Shown: piece after piece, positions 10,670-22,324 of the stretch
Layout: the number at the start of each line of letters is the position of its first letter
Numbering within the stretch: position 1 is the first letter of the stretch
Source of the DNA: Bisporella sp. PMI_857
Taxonomy: Eukaryota; Ascomycota; Leotiomycetes; Helotiales; Helotiaceae
Assembly (NCBI GenBank): GCA_021307315.1
Contig: JAJSPD010000123.1
Span: forward strand, 1 to 64,000
Reading direction: 5' to 3'
DNA: 64,000 nt
Notes under the pieces: generated by a model
Databases searched by the model: none
What the model saw: the letters and a program-made list of their open reading frames with translations, nothing else
Told to the model about the DNA's origin: nothing
Translations under genes and position numbers: made by a program

Positions 10670-12259
10670 ATGCATCAATACACCGAACAAGATTTGCTTG
10701 CGGCTCTCAATGACGTTAGAAACGGGAAGTCTTTACGACTAGCTAGTCGAGAGTGGAGTGTTCTTTTCAGTACGCTACAAAATCGCAACCAAGGAAGAGA
10801 ACATCATAGTTTTGCGTCAGAAAGTCAACAGAGACTATCAAAAATACAAGAAGAACACTTATTTGCTTGGGTTTTGACTCAAGAAGCTCTAGGTGTTCTT
10901 TTAACTTATAGCCAGATCCGGCAATTTGCTAGCCGGCTGCTTGTTATTAAAGGGGACTATAAAGATCTAGGAAAACGTTGGATAGAAGGCTTTTTACGGC
11001 GCAATCCTATTTTACGGACCAAAAGGGCTCGAAATATTGATTCTACAAGAGTTAATGGCGCTACAACTGCTATAATTAAGTCATAGTTTCAACGGCTTTT
11101 TAATCCTACTATTATAGCTATTAAACCCGAAAATCGATGAAATATAGACGAATCAGGTATAATGGAAAGCTTTGGAGCAAATAGCTTAGTAGTAGGAAGC
11201 TCTGAAAAACGTTTTATTCAAAAAAAACAGCCTGGTTCTTGTGCATAGACTTCATTTATCGAGTGTGTTTTTGCTACCGGCAAAGTTTTTTTTCCATTAG
11301 TTATTTTTAAAAAAAAGTCAGTTTAACAACAGTAGTTTCTTTCGAATATCGATCAATATAAAGATTAGCAATTCACAGTTACCGAAAATGCTTAGACTTC
11401 AGACTTTACAGCAGTAAAATAGCTCAAAAAAATATTTATTCCTTAAACTACTCTCGCTACTTTTTTCGAGTATAAATTACTTATTTTGGACGGCCATAAC
11501 AGTTATAAAACTACTGATTTTATGTACTTTTGCTATCAAAACAACATTCACTTGCTTTTTTTGCCGCTATATACATTACATGTTTTACAACTTTTGGATT
11601 TGTCAGTCTTTTCATCACTCAAAAGTCACTACTGCACGGCAGTTAGTCATTTGAACCTTTTGACTAATTCTAGCCCAATTGAGAAGCAGAACTTTTTTGC
11701 TTGCTATCAAATAGCTAAAAAAGAAGCTTTATCAGCTAAAATAATCAAAACTGGATAGAAAGCAACTGGTTTATGGCCAAAATCGATGGCCAAACTTTTT
11801 TTGAGCTTTTTGCTTTTAAAGAATAGCAATTCAAAGAAAAACACTCAACAAGCTACGCAAAGCTTCAACAATAGCCCGCATATCGATTCTCAACAAGTGA
11901 TCTTTACTACTCCTCAAAAATCGATCGATATTAAGGCTTAAGTAGCTAAGTTCCAAATACTTCAGGACAACAGCTTTTCAACACAAAGACTCTTGTTTAA
12001 AAAGATTATAAAAAGGTTTGAAAAGAAAGAAAGTGTTTTAGCAGATTATAGCTATCGAATACAGTTTTTGGAAGTTCAATTGGAGAAAGTTAGGCCAAGA
12101 AAAAAAAAGAAAGTTAAGACTAGTCCAAATTCGAAGTTTGCGGACATCGAACAGATCAGGAAAACGCAATTCGCTGCAAAGGAAGCTATAACTATAGAGA
12201 ATGATGAAGAAAAGTCTATTAATTCTGATTCTACTTTGGATTGTATTTTAGTTAAGTAG
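10670..12259 (+). pseudogene. pogo-type transposase of element B, degraded by C-to-T stops
   Basis: An open N-terminal part (10670-11086, 138 residues) begins MHQYTEQDLLAALNDVRNGK and includes the HTH segment RWIEGFLRRNPILRTKRAR. Downstream the same protein is recognisable through many stops: NIDESG (first DDE aspartate region, about 11138), LLILDGHNSYKTTDF (about 11480) and HVLQLLDLSVFSSLK (about 11580), then a Lys-rich tail to 12259. Several stops sit where pogo transposases carry Trp: TGA before NIDESG and TAG before TSFIEC. The GHNSY of the core replaces the usual GHxSH, again a C-to-T change. All point to RIP-like mutation. It is non-functional. Confidence 0.82.
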
Positions 12260-12299
12260 TTATTTAGTTATATTAATTTTGGTTAGGTTGGTGCTCGCT

Positions 12300-12349
12300 T
12301 ATTTAGGTGATCGATATGGGGGGGTGATCGATATGGGGGTGCACGGACT
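12300..12349 (-). repeat. right terminal inverted repeat of element B
   Basis: Reverse complement of 10520-10570, with two TGATCGATATGGGG units, ending GTGCACGGACT before TA. Confidence 0.88.
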
Positions 12350-12888
12350 TACGCTAAGGACTATATTTATATGAGAGGCAGTATGAAGTGACCTATAGAC
12401 GGGATCCTATAGACTTTCCCATTGGAGATCTCAATGACTACAATATCGCCGCTTTGCCCAATGCACCTGAAAACCTCTTCATATAGCAGAGTTGTAACGA
12501 TATCGATTTAAAAACGGCTTAGGTATTACCTGATACTGATCTGCTCCCTAGCTAGCTTCTTGTCGAGTTCCATGACGAGGGTTGTTTACTTCATCACGAC
12601 CGTCTGAAAACAATTTGCGCACTCTCTAATGCTCTGCCGCAACCTTCGAGCAAGTCATACGCCTACACCCCCAACACCACCATCATATCAAGCATCCTGT
12701 GACAGTCCATATATATCGTCAACTACAGCAAGGTCAGAGATTAACATGTAATTGGGAATGATCTAAGCTTGGGTAGTCAGTTTAGCACAACCTAGTGATG
12801 GAAATAGCTAGTATTTGTCAGAACCGAAAGAAGTGACTATAGGTTAGAGAATGACAAAAAGGAAATTCAATACAGGCGATACGTATTT

Positions 12889-12903
12889 GGGGGGGGGGGG
12901 GGG
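12889..12903 (+). repeat. 15-base poly-G tract
   Basis: Uninterrupted run of fifteen G residues in otherwise AT-rich DNA. It may be a length-variable microsatellite or a local assembly weak point. Confidence 0.7.
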
Positions 12904-14021
12904 ACTGGGTAAGATAATACGTGGTTCATGGGAGAGTATCAAACCGGTATTCAATATCCGAAGGGATACCTGGAGCGTATATTTATCTTCAAACTACCAA
13001 TGTGTAATCGAAATAAAGTCTCTAGTTAGGGTATATCCTCGCTTTTCTTGTTGCCTGAACATATTTTAATTGAATAATTAGTTATTCCCGTGGGAATAGC
13101 AGAGAGCAGTTTATAAGCTGCGGCATATTAAAAAAAAAGTGTCTTCGATAGAGCATAACCAGAAATTACAAAAAATGAAACAGAATAACTCCACAAAAAA
13201 AAAACTCTTACCGTCGATAGTAGCAATTTGTAACATTCGTATAACATAAACGCCTTTGACCATATTGCATCACCGAAAGTGAGATGAAGCGTGCCAAACA
13301 GACAAATCCCTGACACTCTAGTCCCAAATGGTCACACCTATTAATGATATTTGCGCTAGACTCAAATTGGTCGACACGCGTATCCGAATCATGTATGAAA
13401 CAGGCCATGAGACGCTAAACCAAGAGCGATTTATGCGATTGTACCAACCGATCGAAAAGTATAAATTTGTGAGCTAGGCTTAAAATGATTGACACGCGTA
13501 TTAGTAAGATTTGGGCCACGGTTGTGTGCCACATTAGTGTAACAAGCAGCTGGAGCTTTGTCACTTCCACACATTTTTGTTTTCGCCATGATTCGCGTCT
13601 TGCTTGGTTCATATTTATAGATCGTTGTGCCATTGTATTAACGAATTTAAGTGCTGCTGATTTGGTATTGCACATGTTGGGGGTTTCATTAGGGGCGAGT
13701 TTGGCTTACATGGAAAAATCAGTATTGCCCAATGGTTCAGAAGAGATGGTTTTAAGAAGTATAGATGTCTACTTTGGATGTCTATCCGGGATTAGACCAG
13801 GTATAAGTACAAGAAGAGCAATCTAGTAATTGTCAGTTTAACAAAGAACATATTTTCCGTCCCCATTATGAAGACAAGGAACACGCTCTAGTATCCAAAC
13901 CGGCAAGGAATCTAAATTATGTACTTGGCGTAACCTGCTGCTTTGATGATAGCACAATTTCTTTGATTGGCTTTACAGCATATTGATCAAGATCTCATTT
14001 AACAATTTCCTGGATTCAAAG

Positions 14022-14030
14022 TATATAAAT
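14022..14030 (+). promoter_or_regulatory. TATA-like box upstream of the tannase pseudogene
   Basis: TATATAAAT lies about 80 bp before the first ATG of the tannase frame, a plausible core promoter position. No other evidence. Confidence 0.35.
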
Positions 14031-14107
14031 CCTGTTGAAATTCCCCTTCTACAAACTATTCTCCTGGTCCACTTAAGCCACTCGCCTACCTTAGACCAGA
14101 CTTCACC

Positions 14108-15665
14108 ATGATTGAAAATGTATCCCTTTTCTCCGGAAACATGGTAGTTACAGCTTGTACACCTTCCACCTTCACGTATCCCACTCTACCAAGGGCTTCG
14201 TTCCAGATTTTAAAAGCCAACCCCGTCAGAAACTACTCGGCCTACGTCCAAGCGGGCTGCAATCCAAATCATGGATCCATCAATGTTGTTGATGCCGATT
14301 TCTGCAATGTCACGATCACATATACACACCCAGGGCAAAATGATACATTACATGTCTAGGTTTGGCTCCCGACTACAAACTATAATGGGCGAATGCAAGG
14401 GATAGGCGGCGCCGCGTAGGTAGCTGCCTTTCTCGCAATGACAGCAGCAGTTGGACAAGGTTATGCTGCTGTCTCAGTAGATGCAGGCCTAGACTCTTCT
14501 GACCCAAATACCTGGGCTCCTTAGCCCTGGAAATGTTAATCTATATTCGTTACAGAACCTCGCCGCCGTGTCTCTTTACGATGGTGCCGTTATTGGGAAG
14601 AGTGTCATCAAAGATTTCTACGGCCAACCGCCTATGTACTCATACTGGAGTGGATGTTCTCAGGGTAGGAGACAGGGCATGATGCTTGCACAGCGGTATC
14701 CAGAAGCATATGATGGAATTGCAGCTGGGGCACCCGCATTCAACTTTGGCCAGTTTAGCGTTGCCGACTACTGGACTCACTTCATCATGGATAAATTAAA
14801 AGCGTATCCGTATCCCTGCGAGCTGAATGCCATCAGAGTTACAGCAATAGCAGCATGTGACGCTAGTGATGGTATTATCGATGGAGTCATCTCAGATCCT
14901 GACATTTGTCACTTTGATGCCACGACACTAATAGGCACCACGATCAACTGCACCGATACAAGGCTTCCACTGAATATATCCTCTACGGCAGTAACAGTTG
15001 CCCAAGCAGTATTGAGTGGAGCCCGGGACTCCTCCAATTCATCTCTGTGGTACGGCATGAACCAGGACGCGGTCTTGACTAGCGATTTAGCATTGGCGGG
15101 TACTTCATGCACCACAAACGGGACATGTACCCGCACACAGTTCAGCATCTCCGAGGATTGGATCAAACTCTTCCTGCTGAAGAATCGCACTGCTAATCTA
15201 TCGACAATGACGCATGCAGACTTCGAGCACATCTTTCACGCATCAGTGCAACAATACACGTCGATAATGGGAACGAATGACCCTGATCTCAGGGAGTTTC
15301 ATGAAAGAGGTGGGAAGATGATCACCTATCATGGTTTGGCAGATCCTATAATCTCACCGCTAGGGTCAAAGCATTATTATGACGCGGTCCAAGCCCGCCA
15401 CCCAAATGCCCACGAGTTCTACCGCTTGTTCTTTGCGCCAGGCCTAGGGCATTGCTATGGAGGTACTGGCGCATACCCAAATACTACTTTCGAAGCCCTG
15501 CAGACGTGGGTTGAAACTGGTGTTGCGCCAGATACCCTAAATGCTACGAGTTTGCAAGATAATGAGGGGGAGGTGCTGAATCGACCATTGTGTCCTTATC
15601 CGCAAAAGCAATACTATGATGGTACCGGAGATACGAGATCTAAGGGTAGTTTTTACTGCAAGTAG
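14108..15665 (+). pseudogene. tannase/feruloyl esterase family enzyme, two stops and one frameshift
   Basis: The text begins MIENVSLFSGNMVVTACTP and shows SFQILKANPVRNYSAYVQAG, typical of the fungal tannase/feruloyl esterase B family. A TAG follows DTLHV (about 14357) where the family has Gln before VWLP. A second TAG follows GIGGAA (about 14417) where Trp is expected. A one-base frameshift near 14520 separates DPNTWAP from GNVNLYSLQNLAAVSLYDG. The remaining 365-codon frame (14568-15665) keeps the nucleophile box GCSQGRRQG (normally GCSQGGRQG), the acid region GLADPIISP and the histidine GLGHCYGG. No signal peptide is visible, so secretion may also be lost. Original role: hydrolysis of galloyl or feruloyl esters of plant polymers (family knowledge). 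The two TAGs are again C-to-T compatible. Confidence 0.83.
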
Positions 15666-16231
15666 TATTATTGAGATGGGCGTGGGAGACTATACATAAG
15701 AACTAAGTTGACCGTATGTCTCAGCTGCTCTTGTTGCGCACCTACTACTTATTATGCGATATTGTAGATAAATTCTATTCTAGTTCCTCACTCAAATGGA
15801 TATACCTACTCGAGATTATCTTACAGCCAAATACAAGACTATACAATACGTATGACAAGAGGTATCCTTAAATCTCAGTTGATGCGAGGCTTCCAAACTA
15901 TCCTGATACTGATTAGCAAAGTGCCAAAAGCAAGACTAGAACAGGAATCACAGCAACATTGCAAGAAACTTGTTGTTAGAACAAGCAGAAAGGATATAGA
16001 CCCTGAGGTGGCAGATATTACAACGACTATTATGACAAGCAGGTACGTTTTTTTGGCTTCTAACTTTAAGTTTAACGTAGTTCATCGGAGAGTGCTTAAC
16101 ACAAGCGAGTACTTAACTGTAACAGAAGGAGAGTAGCAGGAGGGATTGCAATATAACAAGTAAGAACACGTGACTAGCGATATAATTGTAAGATTGATAT
16201 CAAAAGTATGCTTGCAAGTCTGGAAAGGGAC
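15666..16231. other. no recognisable gene
   Basis: A 94-codon open frame at 15852-16136 has no motif I recognise and no homologous text in other frames. It may be chance or a remnant. The rest is AT-rich. Confidence 0.35.
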
Positions 16232-17243
16232 TCAAGCTTGCCCTTCTCCAAAAATCTCTAGCTTTTCCTTATGTCCCTTAACTGTGCGGTATCCTCGATC
16301 CGCTAATACCAAGTCTAATCGTGCCTCCATCACTTTAGTCTCTTGACCCCCCTTCTTCCCCCAAGCGCTAATCGCTGTCGCAGGCGCTGAGTCTAGTAGT
16401 CCTGGCTTACTTGCTACTACTTTCCACCTCACCGTCAGATCCAAGTTGACCTTAGCTAATACAATCTTATAATCAAAGTTCGCCAGAAATGCAAGTTCAA
16501 TTTTATGGATAACTGGGTGCGAGAATCGGGGATATTTGCCATAGGATGGTGCTGCGATGGGATTTCGGATGACGAGGTGGGATACAAGGGACAATGTTGA
16601 CAGTGAGAATGAAGTAATTGTGAAAAAAGGTTCATCACTGTTGTTTGTTGTCATACAGGCAACAAAAAGTGACATACCTACCATCAGGAGAAAAGACGGT
16701 ATAACCACAGACCCCCTCTGCCATTCTATCAAGAAAGCACACAAAGATTGTAACACCAAGGAAAGGAAACTTTGCTTGCCGTTACTATCCTTCAATAGCA
16801 CCGGCTCATTCTCCAGCCTATCGCAATCAACAATAAATACCCCTCCATCCATCATATCGTTCTTTTCACCCCGCTTTTCTTTCCATGCCAGCATTGGCTT
16901 CCACGGATGGAATATTGGTTTATGCTGCCAATAGTTACGCAGGTGCTTGGAGTACTGATAGAACCACATTAAGTCAAAAGACTGCGTGCTGAAGACAGCG
17001 ACATAGACATTGCTGCAATAGAAACAGACCGTTGTTTCGTTGTGGCTGAGGAAGCACCAGTAACTGTCTGTTTTGATATCTTTTAGTGCTCCTTTTTCAG
17101 TAAGGTCAACTACGCCTTTGCTTATGAGACGGCTCTAAACATGATCTGCTTCGAAGATATGGACTGGTTTCGGCTCGTCCAAGCACAAGAAATTCCCTAG
17201 CAGCCTTCCTCCGACAAGACATATTTCCGAATCCTACAATGCC
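16232..17243 (-). pseudogene. unrecognised protein, long minus-strand frame with one TAG
   Basis: A 245-codon frame (16232-16969) begins MWFYQYSKHLRNYWQHKP, but the same frame is open upstream with protein-like composition (KDIKTDSYWCFLSHNETTV), separated by a TAG at about 17137 after FEADHV from a further stretch starting near 17240 (LVGGRLLGNFLCLDEPKPV). The full reading of about 335 codons therefore looks like one gene with a single stop. I do not recognise the family. Seen: aromatic-rich N-terminal half, a hydrophobic segment (SFLLMVGMSLFVACM), and a basic C-terminus. It lies just downstream of the TcB-like scrap on the same strand but does not resemble it. Function is not assigned. Confidence 0.4.
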
Positions 17244-17334
17244 TGTTAGCCCACAGACTTGTCTATACAATATATTGCATCATTTACTTTCGACAGCCAA
17301 ACAGGGTTATCGTAACACCCATTCGACACACTGC

Positions 17335-17559
17335 ACCCAGCGAGGGATACCAGGTGTGAATCTGATCGTCCAAAATCAAGATGTCTGCCAGTCCATCGCC
17401 CGTAAGATCAAATATTTTCGATTTTTTGCTTTTGATTTAAACATTAGGGAATATCGTGAAGGTCTGCAGTGAGGTCCAGTCGCCCTCCTCCGTCCGCTCA
17501 AAATAGCCACAGGTGCCACCATCGACCACAACCAGATCCACATTTCCAGCTTGTGGGCG
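17335..17559 (-). pseudogene. fragment of a TcB/SpvB-like (toxin-complex) VCBS repeat region
   Basis: About 75 codons read RPQAGNVDLVVVDGGTCGYF, a GDW motif, then FDLTGDGLADILILDDQ and TWYPSLG. The D-x-T/N-G-D-G-x-AD-I pattern is the FG-GAP/VCBS repeat found in the large SpvB/TcB subunit of bacterial toxin complexes and in fungal homologues. One stop (after FPNV) lies inside the fragment and no other part of the large gene is visible on either side, so it is a relic. Families of this type are usually over 2,000 residues. Presence in a fungus suggests past horizontal acquisition (inference from family distribution). Confidence 0.6.
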
Positions 17560-18592
17560 CCTAAATTGCATAGAATCATCGTGGCAAATGAGAATATCGT
17601 CTTAGAATACAAAAAGGACCAGCATGGGCTAAAGGACAGAGTTACCTAAAAGATGATCTGATACAGTGATAAAGAGTAGGTGCGAGGAGACGTATTTATG
17701 TGCGAGGTGAGGTCGTGTTTGAAAAGAACGGCATATTTCGGCACGTATTCCATCGGTGTCAAGGAAAGTGATGAGGATCGACTTTGCCTAGGACGATAAG
17801 TGGAACAGGTATGTTCTCGTGAATCAAAGTCAAGTCAGGTTAAGTGGCAAATATATCCGACCGTTATCAAAAGGCCTTACTCCATTGGGCTGGGTTTCTC
17901 CGAGACGACTGAGTGAAGTAAGGATAGTTTGGGCGCATAATAAGTAACATAAGCCTATCCGATCTTATGATTTTTATGTTATGGATTAGCGACTTCTTCG
18001 ACACATACATTCTGCTGTGTCTCTTCCCCTTGGGCAGAAACTCGTGTTCGGCACGTGATGTGGTTCCGCTGTATTCTCGTGACGTTTTGTTCGCCTCGAC
18101 AGAAGCTAAGGTATCTTATCAATCAGCCTAGCTAGGGTATTATACACGGCTATACTGAACGCGCACATGACCGAAAATGCGCAAATTGAATGTAGGGATC
18201 GGGTAAGAAACCACCCTCTGGCGCTGCCTTATACACTAGGTTCTTCCCAGCGGCGCTTCCTTCACAGCCGGAGTGATTGGGTCCGCTCCGCTTCTCCTTA
18301 TATACCTGTGACTACCGACTGGAGCGCATATTCCCCTTCAACTCCTCGACCTAATTCTCCACGTATCGCAAACTTTTCTATCTAGAGGCATCGAGAAAGA
18401 AAAAGAAGACTTTTCGGATGAAAGAATCTGCCAAGCGAGGAAGATATGGGTAAACCGAGGATTTGTTCTAGTTCAGTGCGCGGATAGCCATGCCTTTGAC
18501 TTATATAAGTCTGCTGTTGTCTAATTCGTATTGCTCAGCGCTACGCCTCTTCCTCTCCATCTGAATAATTCTAATTAGTTAAATGCGTTACA
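17560..18592. promoter_or_regulatory. upstream region of the GH62 gene
   Basis: About 1 kb with no recognised gene. A GGCTAAA box lies at 17627-17633, which is about 960 bp before the GH62 ATG and so perhaps too far to matter. A possible TATA-like ACTTATATAAG lies at about 18499-18509, around 90 bp before the start. The open frame at 18167-18385 shows no family features. Confidence 0.4.
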
Positions 18593-19762
18593 ATGAGACT
18601 TACAAACACTAACGGTAACGTCCTCGTGTTGCTGGCGTCCGCTTCAGTAGTGGGAGCGCAGACATGCAGTCTTCCGTCTTCGTACCGCTGGGCATCGACT
18701 GGCGTGCTCGCTGAGCCAAAGTCAGGATGGGCCTCCCTTAAAGACTTTAGCAGCACTGTCTATCAGGGCAAACATCTCGTCTATGCCTCGAATAACGCCA
18801 ATGGAAATTATGGCTCCATGAACTTCGGCCTCTTCTCCGAGTGGTCCCAAATGGGCTCTGCCAGCCAGAACGCCATGACCCAAGGCACAGTGGCGCCCAC
18901 CATCTTCTACTTTCAGCCCAAGGATACCTGGGTGCTCGCATATCAGTGGGGTGCTACCGCATTTTCCTATAAGACTTCCAAAGATCCCACCAACGCGAAT
19001 GGGTGGTCATCCGCGCAGCCGCTCTTCTCCGGAAGTATCTCCGGCTCTGGCACCGGCCCTATCGACCAGACACTTATCGGCGACAGCAAGAACATGTATT
19101 TGTTCTTCGCTGGTGACAATGGCAAGATCTACCGGGCTAGTATGCCCCTTGGGAACTTCCCTGGCAATTTTGGTAGCTCTTACCAGACAATTATGAGCGA
19201 CACACAAGCCAACTTGTTCGAAGCAGTCCAAGTCTATACGGTCCAAGGCGCCACGGGCAACCAGAAATATCTCATGATCGTCGAGGCCATGGGTGCACAA
19301 GGCCGTTATTTTCGATCCTTCACAGCCAGCAGTCTGGATGGATCATGGACACCGCAAGCTGCTACCGAAAGCAACCCTTTCGCCGGTAAAGCTAACAGCG
19401 GCGCGACTTGGACCAACGACATCAGCCATGGCGATCTGGTTCGCCCCAACCCCGACCAGACCATGACCATTGATCCATGTAATTTGCAACTACTTTACCA
19501 AGGACGCAACCCTAGCTCCGGCGGCGATTATAACCTCTTGCCGTACCGACCCGGGGTGCTGACATTGCAAAACCCTATTCGGAACGATGGTAATAGCGGA
19601 ACATCACAAGCGCCATCACCATCACCTTCGTCGGCGCCGCCTACTGGTTGCACGACGGCACGCTATGGCCAATGTGGCGGTAGTGGCTTCACGGGCTGTA
19701 CAAGTTGTGAGTCGGGCTCGCAATGTACTTTCTCCAACGAGTGGTACTCGCAGTGTCTGTAG
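18593..19762 (+). CDS. GH62 alpha-L-arabinofuranosidase with C-terminal CBM1
   Basis: Intact single-exon gene of 389 residues. A signal peptide (about residues 1-22, ending VVGAQ) precedes the five-bladed GH62 domain (about 25-325). The catalytic set is present: Asp51 in LKDF, Asp158 in GPIDQ and Glu210 in LFEA, with the same spacing (107 and 52 residues) as characterised fungal GH62 enzymes. A Ser/Pro-rich linker (about 328-353) leads to a CBM1 with [15 protein letters not shown] and the closing WYSQCL, so the protein should bind cellulose while removing arabinofuranosyl side chains from arabinoxylan outside the cell. The ATG at 18593 is the only one that gives a proper signal peptide. It lies near a GH127-like gene of related substrate scope. 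No defect is seen. Confidence 0.97.
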   Translation: MRLTNTNGNVLVLLASASVVGAQTCSLPSSYRWASTGVLAEPKSGWASLKDFSSTVYQGKHLVYASNNANGNYGSMNFGLFSEWSQMGSASQNAMTQGTVAPTIFYFQPKDTWVLAYQWGATAFSYKTSKDPTNANGWSSAQPLFSGSISGSGTGPIDQTLIGDSKNMYLFFAGDNGKIYRASMPLGNFPGNFGSSYQTIMSDTQANLFEAVQVYTVQGATGNQKYLMIVEAMGAQGRYFRSFTASSLDGSWTPQAATESNPFAGKANSGATWTNDISHGDLVRPNPDQTMTIDPCNLQLLYQGRNPSSGGDYNLLPYRPGVLTLQNPIRNDGNSGTSQAPSPSPSSAPPTGCTTARYGQCGGSGFTGCTSCESGSQCTFSNEWYSQCL

Positions 19763-22324
19763 AGGGCTGGGATTGAGGGATCACCAACCGCATTCTCTAT
19801 TATATTACATACTTATATTGCCAGCTTCCTGTATGCTATCTAACTATTGATTTTTATTGCTGCTCATTGACCTGTGTACTAAGCTTTTCAGCCTCCAACC
19901 TCTGATCCTAAGGTGTCTTCTTTGTGTACGGTCTATCCTCAAGAGTTATGATTTTCGAACATGATAGAGCGCTTCAGATTAAAGTGGGTTCGCAGCTCTT
20001 TATCCTCGCATATTCTTCGACGTGTATAAAGAATTGGAATATTGTTCAAGTACAAATCTCGACTCTATCAAACCATTCGATATACCTGCCTGCTGCTCGC
20101 GGAATTTTGGCGAAAGCGAGATCCGATCTCAGCATTATTTTCTGCATTACGGCGACACCGAGCGTAGACAAGGTGCAGGTGGGCATGGCATATATCGAGG
20201 AATTCAGGCATTGCTAATTCTCCTGTTCTTCTTGTAAATGACTGTCTTTCTTCTTTGTCGAGGCGCTGGCCTTCATGGAGGCGCCGCACTTCTCCACCGA
20301 ATCATTCCTCCTCTGCTTGACGCTTTCCTGATGACTCATATCGTCGTTGCTCTTCTTGCTCGCGGCGTAATACTAGATAAACCCCTATGAACTTATGTGC
20401 ATGGTTTTTTGACCTAGTAAATAACCCCCAACTTCTGCTTCCTTTTTGGCAGACCGATCTAGTACTGATCGTAGACCACGTGGCCCCAAAAGTCTATGCA
20501 AAGTCTCCAGACCGTACTGTAGTTCTTCTTTTTCCGATATCTGACTATCGAAATATCACCTCGGATCGGCATGAGAAGTGCAATATTATCCAGCCTCTGC
20601 TATCAGTTCTTATTACCGCCCGCGGCATGTCCAATATATCAAGACCATCTATATCCAGGATCCAAAGCAAATCCAATGGAGGTATGCTGCATGTCAGCCG
20701 TATTAATGTAGAAGGGGAAGTATGAGGACTACGACGGTAGTGATATCAATGCTGACGATGACGAGCTAGTTCGAATCCTATTTTTGAGTACGCGTCCTCA
20801 ATGCTGGATCTCCTCTACAGCTGAGTAAAATCACCCTGGGATGGTTTTAGTGAGTCTGGATCCCCACCTCATCCCATCATACTGAGCATCTCAATATAGT
20901 TGGCACTTGGGCTCCCACGTTCTTAGCGAGTTTGTTGGGTAAATATGTGTACGTACCCCTGAGCAAAGCCGCAAGGGCTAGGGTTAGGACTGCACAATGC
21001 GTCATGTTGCCACCCCACCAGAGATTTCTTAGGCATCCCTAGATCATCCTGAAGCCTCCAGATCTCGTCCTGGAGAAGCATCTGCCAAGCAAACGATGTT
21101 CAAGAGTAGGTGACATACTCGGCCGCAATTAAAGCCATCTCCGAAGCCTAAAACTTAAGATTGAAGAGTCTGCAGGGAGATCCGTGATTCAGAGACTTAT
21201 CATTCAGAGGAGATCAGTTCCTCAAGCACCAACGATCCTCGGATTCTTGGCAATCTTTTCTTAGTATATTAGGAAATTGCGTATTCTTGTGCTAGACAAA
21301 CTGCACCATACCCTTCAAGAATATACAGCCGGAGAAAGTCAGATCCAAGGAGTGGTCGATCTTATCCGATTGAGCGATGACAACAATAATACTCAAGATA
21401 ATGAAGCCGATCAGGGCACAAATAATTTAAGAAAAATAGCTACGCACTTCGCCGTATGCGTATTCGAGAATATGATAATAGATAATGGCTGATATAGGGA
21501 GGAGAGCCTTGGGCAAGAGGCCTTACAACGACCTAAAAAAATTTATGTCGTGTATTTGCGTGTTAACAGCAGTGACTATTCCGGCGTCTTATTTTTGGAT
21601 TGCTACGAGTAAGACAGTCACAGTAAGTATACGTCCAGCAGCACCTTTCGTTCGAACTGGCCTAAATCGTGGGATATCAGCTTGCCGAAGTCGAGGATTA
21701 GTCCGATTATCTTCTCATCAAAGATTTTGGTCCTTTCCAAAGGCTCACACGGTCAAATATGCAAAACTATTTAGAATCTGTTGAATGGCCCCTCACCTTC
21801 TTTGGTTTTGATCCAGCTACTTAGGCCTTGGATACTGCTGCTCAAGCAAAGGCTAGTGCGTGAGCTATTAAGAATTTCTAATCAAGATACTTATATGAGC
21901 CTCTAACACGAACTTTCTGGGCCAGAGACGTGGTCACTATCCTCCGACAGACTATTACTTCGTCTGTACATGTACTTGCTATTCTACAGAAAGAGATTCG
22001 AGAGACCCATAAGGTCAGGCATAGTTTGCTTCAATTCACCGATTCTTGCGGATTACATAGGTATCCTTGAAATTCGATCTTACCGTGAGCCACAGGCCTG
22101 GTATCTCCGAGATCGTGGGTGCCAGTTCAGCGCCGGAACTAGCGCTGTCAGGCAGAAGAACTTAAATGGAGAGAACAAGCTCGACCTCCGGTAATGGTAT
22201 AAAAGACAGTATATTCATACCATATATCCGTTACTCTTAGACTTCTGTGATCTTCTATTTACTTCTATTCTCTACTGAGATACTGTTTAGCCACGCGGAA
22301 GATGTCTCTTGAGGCCTAATGCTA
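19763..22324. other. 2.5-kb gene-poor tract with scattered coding-like remnants
   Basis: No intact gene. On the minus strand near 20210-20180 the text PEFLDICHAHLHL looks like the start of a fungal conserved protein but decays at once. On the plus strand near 20725-20790, YEDYDGSDINADDDELVRIL looks coding but is isolated. Short frames at 21277-21492 and 21485-21784 have no recognisable family. I read this as old, degenerate gene DNA rather than a promoter. Confidence 0.4.

Larger units (their letters stand above)
10520..12349 (+). mobile_element. pogo/Fot1-like DNA transposon B (1,830 bp)
   Basis: Starts AGTCCGTGCAC at 10520 and ends GTGCACGGACT at 12349, bounded by TA at 10518-10519 and 12350-12351. 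The inverted repeats (10520-10570, 12300-12349) share the outer 15 bases and inner TAAA with element A, but the tandem units inside are CCCCATATCGATCA instead of the TTTGGAT type. It carries a degraded plus-strand transposase homologous to that of element A. The two elements lie in opposite orientation around a regulator gene. Confidence 0.88.
12350..14107. other. degenerate AT-rich DNA before the tannase pseudogene
   Basis: Just after element B, 12383-12680 contains a coding-looking plus-strand text (YRRDPIDFPIGDLNDYNIA, then stops) that I cannot assign. A 15-base G run lies at 12889-12903. Between 13360 and 13510 there is an imperfect direct repeat about 118 bp apart sharing GACACGCGTAT. 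A TATATAAAT box at 14022-14030 precedes the tannase frame by about 80 bp. No intact gene is seen. Confidence 0.4.

Noticed and set aside
15852..16136. 94-codon frame as a transposase remnant
   Set aside because: No HTH or DDE motif and no inverted repeats around it.
20770..20780. tRNA B-box-like TAGTTCGAATCCTA
   Set aside because: No A-box, acceptor pairing or cloverleaf can be drawn around it; the same bases fit a coding-like text.
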